Assembly (NCBI RefSeq): GCF_901709675.1
Contig: NC_051091.1
Span: 7,104,967 to 7,168,966 of the forward strand
Length of the DNA: 64,000 nucleotides
Direction: 5' to 3'
DNA from: Syngnathus acus
Taxonomy: Eukaryota; Chordata; Actinopteri; Syngnathiformes; Syngnathidae
Position numbers and translations under genes: made by a program. Shown here piece by piece: positions 59,041-64,000 of the stretch. The notes under the pieces are model-generated. The model was not told the DNA's origin. It saw nothing but the letters and a program-made list of their open reading frames with translations, and did not search any database. Within the stretch, counting starts at the first letter, position 1; each line of letters begins with the position of its first letter.

Positions 59041-60140
59041 GCTTCCTTTTCTGTTCTGGTGATAGAGCACTTATTAATGTCCTTGTCTGAGAGCCTGACT
59101 TTATTTTTTGTCTTAAATTGAACGGAAACCATCGCTTTTTTCAAACGAATTACTCTATTAATTTATTTATACTGCGCCATAAATTATTCTATTAATATTA
59201 GTATGTTCCAAATTAGTTCGACTACTCTCAGTGTTCCTTTTACTTTTTAATTAGGATGCTTGTCACTATATAACAAAGATTTTTTTTCCTTCCCATTCTG
59301 TGATGAATTATAAAGAAGTCATTTTTTTAATGCAATGAGAAACGGCTACGAAATTATTCATCTTATAATATAATGCAGTATAATATGTGCAATGTGAGAC
59401 TAAAAAAAAGTGACAAAAAGAGCTAGAGGAGCAGAAAACTAACAAGTTATATTGAGTCGTCTTTAGTTGGTGTTGATTTTTACTTTCCATGCTTGTCTGA
59501 GACTGTTATTTGTGCACAGTGCGCGATATTATCTTGTTTTACTACTTTTGGATAGCATGTCAATTAATTACCTCAGCTTGGTCCAAGTTCAAAAGTAGTG
59601 AAATTCAATTAATTTGAAAAGTGGACATGCTATCATTTCCTCTCCATGTCTCCTTTAACGTCTGGCCTGTTTTTTTTTTTTTTTTTTTTTACTGTGCTCT
59701 TATTCAATTATATTTGATTAAACTTGCTCTGATCCAATCTATTAATTAACTGAGAAATGCAAAGTGCCCCGACTTGAAAGCCCCGCGTATAATATTATAT
59801 TATGTCCACTTTGATATTTATTTATTTATATACACCGCACTGTTTTAAATCCTTTGTAACACTTTATGACTGCCGTCGCCCCTTCGCAGGTGATATTAAA
59901 TCTACTCGACTCATTGTCCTTGTAATGCAAATTCTGATCATAAATTGTGTCACCTAAAGGCAGGGAATGGGCCTCCTTGGCAAATAAAGTTCTTCTTTTT
60001 ATCTCTTCCGCAATTTAATGCTTTCACGGAAGGAAATTTGAATTTTCATATCTAATTTAAGTGTTCCTTTGTTCCGTGGGATTCATATAGCTCAGGTAGG
60101 AATCCATTTTTATGTTTAAAGTTTTGCAAAATAAATGATG
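59041..60140. promoter_or_regulatory. candidate cluster of conserved non-coding elements
   Basis: A long block, interrupted by a T21 run at 59670-59690. Words include AGCACTTATTAATGTCC (59068), ACTCTATTAATTTATTTATA (59151), TAAATTATTCTATTAATATT (59180), ATGTCAATTAATTACC (59558), TTCAATTAATTTG (59605), CTATTAATTAACTGAG (59739) and TGTAATGCAAATTCTGATCA with a perfect octamer ATGCAAAT near 59926. Interleaved inverted repeats lie at 59541-59634 (see findings). It ends just before the tandem duplication. Confidence 0.4.
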
Positions 60141-60160
60141 GACTGCAGAACTTGGAGCAG

Positions 60161-60588
60161 TTGACTAAATTTCCTTGATTGGCAGTTGTTTTAGTCATTT
60201 ATTTTACCATTTTTTTCAGAATGTTCTGAACTACTGCTTGCATGCAGTTGTGGTACGGAGCAGAAATGACCATTAAATAAATAAATTGGAGCAAAATTAC
60301 CATTCAAAGATGGCATAAAGCTGAACAAGAAACGAACGTCACATGCAAGAAGTAATTTAAAAAAATATATATATCTTTTTAAATATTTTTATATTTTTTA
60401 ATGTTTTTTAAATATAAAAAATATTGAAATTGACTCAGTATAAGTGCAACTGAGACATTTGTCATCTAGTGGTAATTGGTGGTATTACAACTAAAACCTA
60501 TAGTCGACCCCTACATATTCACAATTCAGTACCCGAGGATTCACATATTTGCATTCTTATTTTTTCATACTATGCAGAACATTCAATG
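60161..60588. repeat. 428-bp tandem duplication, copy 1
   Basis: Begins TTGACTAAATTTCCTTGATT and ends GCAGAACATTCAATG. Every landmark recurs in copy 2 at a constant offset of 428 bp, and no difference was seen by eye. The unit includes an AT-rich core (60350-60430) and the words CATCTAGTGGTAATTGG and TAGTCGACCCCTACATATTC, which resemble decayed DNA-transposon sequence found in many vertebrates. No open frame. Confidence 0.95.
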
Positions 60589-61016
60589 TTGACTAAATTT
60601 CCTTGATTGGCAGTTGTTTTAGTCATTTATTTTACCATTTTTTTCAGAATGTTCTGAACTACTGCTTGCATGCAGTTGTGGTACGGAGCAGAAATGACCA
60701 TTAAATAAATAAATTGGAGCAAAATTACCATTCAAAGATGGCATAAAGCTGAACAAGAAACGAACGTCACATGCAAGAAGTAATTTAAAAAAATATATAT
60801 ATCTTTTTAAATATTTTTATATTTTTTAATGTTTTTTAAATATAAAAAATATTGAAATTGACTCAGTATAAGTGCAACTGAGACATTTGTCATCTAGTGG
60901 TAATTGGTGGTATTACAACTAAAACCTATAGTCGACCCCTACATATTCACAATTCAGTACCCGAGGATTCACATATTTGCATTCTTATTTTTTCATACTA
61001 TGCAGAACATTCAATG
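60589..61016. repeat. 428-bp tandem duplication, copy 2
   Basis: Head-to-tail copy of 60161-60588, starting TTGACTAAATTTCC directly after the last base of copy 1 and ending CATTCAATG at 61016, after which the sequences diverge. Near-identity points to a very recent event or an assembly artefact. Confidence 0.95.
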
Positions 61017-61400
61017 ACAATCTACAGAATTTTTAATGATCAATTCATCAATTATATTGACCGTGTCTAGTGGTGTTGTTCTAAGACTCAAACACATCAC
61101 TCCTCATGTCTTTTTTAGCCCACACTCCACCATTTCAACTTCTATATTCCTGAGTGGCCGAGTTTCATTAGAATTTCTTTTCCTCAGCCAACATCACCCC
61201 CTTCCCTTCGCTCTCCCTCCTTGCCTCCCTTCCATCACAGTTGAAGGTCATCCTAATAAAGCGCTCTCTCAGGACACGGCGGCTAATTGCTCAGCTGCTT
61301 TCACATCCAAATAAAGGCACACGGCCTTTTTCTCAGCCCTTCATTCCTCCGCCGCCTCACCTTTCTTCCACCACTCTGAGCATGAACCTGACCTCCGTTT
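61017..61400. promoter_or_regulatory. candidate conserved non-coding island
   Basis: TTTTTAATGATCAATTCATC (61030), GAGTTTCATTAGAATTTC (61158), CATCCTAATAAAGCGC (61248) and GCGGCTAATTGCTCAGCTGC (61278). Short C/T-rich patches interrupt. Inferred only. Confidence 0.25.
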
Positions 61401-61900
61401 ACTTCTCTGGTAAGATGAAGGGGAACTTTCTTTTTGTTTTTCCATTTTCATCCTCATGATCACTTTACACATGAACTTTACCTCTTTTGGAATGCGCAAC
61501 CCGTGATTTTTTTTTTTTTGGGGGGGGGGCTCAGATAAATGAGGTGTGCATGAAGTCCGTTCCTTCTACAAATATTTGTGTGTACCTTTGTTTCTGTATT
61601 CACTATTTTAAACCGACAGTGGCCGTCGAGCTGGTAAATCACTTACTGCTCTACGAAGGAAGGGCCCAAGAGTGTATGTTTGCCCCGGTCACACAAACAT
61701 ACACACACACGCCGAGCGATCTCATGGGTGCGGAATGCTCTGCGTGTTTACCTATGGCTCCAGAACCCACCTGACCGAGGGAGGCTAATCTTTATGGGCT
61801 CTGTAAACAGGGACTTTGTCTTCACAAAAATACACCATGCACACAAATGCACAGATAAAAGCCTCTTTCAGTCTGATTCAATTTTCACGACTTTTTTTCT
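61401..61900. other. non-coding stretch
   Basis: T12 and G9-10 runs at 61507-61529 and a CA patch at 61690-61708. No gene recognised. Confidence 0.5.
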
Positions 61901-62210
61901 TTGCGTCTTAGTTGAGCACCCTGGTTCGGATTAAAGTCCAGGCCAGCTTCTGCCGTACCTGACGTTGCACTTTGAAGCCAGCCAGTCGCTCGCTCGCAGA
62001 TATTGGCCCGCATGTGACGACGGGACTACGTGTGTGATAATAGCGCTCACCTGTTAGCACTGGAGCGAGGCCAGGGCAACCGCAGACATCCAGCCTGAGC
62101 TGTTCGATGTTAGCCAACCTGTTGGAACGCAGCCAGAGTGGCCCGGAGCACTGCCGTCAGCCTGTTAGCTTTAGTGTGCGTTTGAAGTTTACCTGCCTCG
62201 GGCACGCATA
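61901..62210. promoter_or_regulatory. GC-balanced repeat-free island
   Basis: Repeat-free, GC-richer than its flanks, with CAGCTTCTGCCGTACCTGAC, TGTGATAATAGCGCTCACC and TGTTAGCACTGGAGCGAGG. CpG is moderately frequent. No exon borders. Confidence 0.25.
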
Positions 62211-63416
62211 ATTTGTGTTCACGACCAGATTCTGAGGAAGAAAGTGATGATATGGAGCTATGTGTGTGTGCACGCTTGAAAGAGTGTGTTATTGCTCCCT
62301 TCGTGACCTCGTCACTCCTTATATCAAAACTAATAGTCTGCTCGGAAACGCCGGCCAGATATTCCTTCTACCCTTGGTTGCTTTCAGTTTGTATTCCTTC
62401 TTATGTATTGTGTTAGGCCGCATTTTAAATATTGAGTTTGTGTTTTTTACTTTAGTGGTCTAAATTGTCATTGGAAAAGTTTCTCTTGTGCTGCTAAATA
62501 TTGCTCACTGTTCCTTTAATGTGGATTGGGATGAACTCAAAGCATACAGAAACGGAATAATTTGTAGTATTTTCATAGTTAATTTTTTTTGGGTCACACC
62601 CTAAAAACTTGTATGAAACGAATCTATATTTTTTCAATCATTATTGAAATAGTCAAATATCTTTAAGTAGCAGAATACACAGTACCGGAGGTCCGTCTCA
62701 AGCCCTGAAACCAGGATTATCCAAGCCTGCTTTGTTATTGTAACATTCATAGCTGCTTTGAGACAAATGCAAATGTAGTCAAAAATCTTTTTAGTCAACA
62801 AGTTCAATGTGTGCTCTCGGCGTTTCGAGTTGCGTGTGTCACACTTGATATCATTGGACGAGCCAGACTTGATTGGTGGGTTTGTTTCTAGCGATTGGGG
62901 CAAGAACAGAATCCCCCGAGGCAGGGGGCGAGGGCAGGTGTCGTCCGCGGTTTATTTGGTTGAGACTATGGGTGTGTAAAATATCTCTAAATGATGAGTT
63001 ACAGGAAAACTGAGTTGGGATTTCCAGAAATCCTGAATGTGTCTTTTTTCACGGAAAGACATTAGTGGACGCTGACAGCAAGCAGGATGCAATAAAGAAA
63101 CACCTGTCAGCTTAACGGAATGGGAAATATGTATGCCGTACATTCAACGTCAACACAGACTCCTTCAATTTTGCACATTTCTTGTCTTACTTGCTCAGAA
63201 AAACAGATTGAGCAATGAAAGATTATACACGTAACCTATATGGATTCTATTTCAGGGGGAGAACTTTAATGTTTTCCAGGGTTGAACCTGCCACTAGTTA
63301 CCGGGCGCAACCGCAGGCAGGGAAAGACAAATGATTCAAGAGTAGGATGAAAGTAGATTGGATGGAGTGCACATACTGGTACAGACATTTTCCCTCCCCC
63401 TTTACCTCCTCCGCTC
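62211..63416. other. non-coding AT-rich stretch
   Basis: AT-rich filler with scattered open frames of 60-90 codons lacking domains. Nothing recognised. Confidence 0.55.
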
Positions 63417-63452
63417 TCCCTCCCTCCCTCCCTCCCTCCCTCCCTCCCTCCC
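63417..63452. repeat. (TCCC)9 microsatellite
   Basis: Nine TCCC units on the plus strand; the minus strand carries the G-rich complement with quadruplex potential. Confidence 0.95.
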
Positions 63453-64000
63453 ACACTTATTCCCTCACTTCTTTGCCTAATAAGCAGCGTTCCTGTGAGC
63501 TGATGCAAGGCGGAGGAAACAGAACAGGCGTTCTGGGACCGCTGGAAATATTCCCACATGAGGCATAACATGATAAAGACTTATTATCTCACTAAGCTGC
63601 TGTAAACACAGATGCGCGCATAAATACACACTGTACACAACTCTCTCAGTTGCGCCTTTGCTCTGACAACAAACTCGGAGTGAACTTGCTTTAGGAGTAG
63701 TGATGAGCGCTGACCAGGAGGAATCTGACAGAGCCAATCCCGCTAACAAAGCCACAGAGCGTAGCCGCTCGCTGGGCATTGAAGTTGTTTGAACCCAACA
63801 CTCCCCCACACCACCACTCCCCCCGGCAGCAGTGGGAAGGATCAGTCAAGAGTTTGGCTGATTATGAGGGCAATCTTTTCGGGAACATCTGAATAGGCAA
63901 CGTGTCAAAACAGGACCGGTCTGTGTTCATCAATCACTGCAGTCACATCCGTATACACATATGCAACACGGCTGTGAACTAATCTATTACAGTACAAAAG
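63453..64000. other. non-coding stretch to window end
   Basis: Mixed DNA. A 110-codon minus frame (63477-63809) has no recognisable domain. Nothing recognised. Confidence 0.5.

Noticed and set aside
63417-63452. Regular short repeat considered as a possible CRISPR-like array
   Set aside because: It is a pure TCCC microsatellite without spacers, and the window is eukaryotic.

Overview
The window looks like nuclear DNA from a ray-finned (teleost) fish. Three kinds of evidence point there. (CA/GT)n microsatellites are very dense. Small cut-and-paste transposon relics of teleost type are present: a TA-flanked MITE with the 'cggactataagtcgc' end, a decayed Tc1-like transposase fragment, and a tRNA-derived SINE-like tail. 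Long stretches are AT-rich and hold no open gene. I did not recognise any protein-coding gene, rRNA, tRNA or known microRNA. The longest open frames (188 codons at 37843-38409 minus, 175 codons at 22038-22565 minus, 149 codons at 331-780 plus) have no recognisable domain and look like chance, so I do not annotate them as genes.

Most of the window alternates between two textures. One is low-complexity or neutral sequence: CA/GT microsatellites, homopolymers and AT-rich filler. The other is islands of 100-1000 bp with almost no simple repeat, balanced composition and clustered TAAT/ATTA, octamer-like, SOX-like, GATA-like or RFX-like words. These islands resemble the conserved non-coding elements that crowd gene deserts and introns of vertebrate developmental transcription-factor genes. 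The best are 4861-5060, 8661-9420, 20471-21760, 22961-23500, 28110-28480, 47881-48310, 49771-50010, 51661-52860, 58421-58620 and 59041-60140. Conservation cannot be seen in a single sequence, so these are candidates only.

The centre (about 36.7-39.1 kb) holds the only hints of transcription. They are a CCAAT plus TATA-like arrangement (36714-36752), an exon-like 91-bp stretch with good splice borders (37031-37121), a CpG-richer segment resembling a 5' leader (37860-38720), and a short ATG frame ending at a GTAAGT donor (39041-39072). A second exon-like stretch lies at 29076-29164. All run on the plus strand and could be 5' exons of one long gene or of a non-coding RNA; that is inference.

The clearest structural features are an apparently exact 428-bp tandem duplication (60161-61016), a 240-bp compound (GT)65(GCGT)26 microsatellite (32871-33110), a complete 173-bp MITE (14506-14678), and a MITE-like element with three copies of one end motif (30779-31010). 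I found no evidence of a new defence, metabolic or mobile system. What is unusual is mainly the density of regulatory-looking islands.
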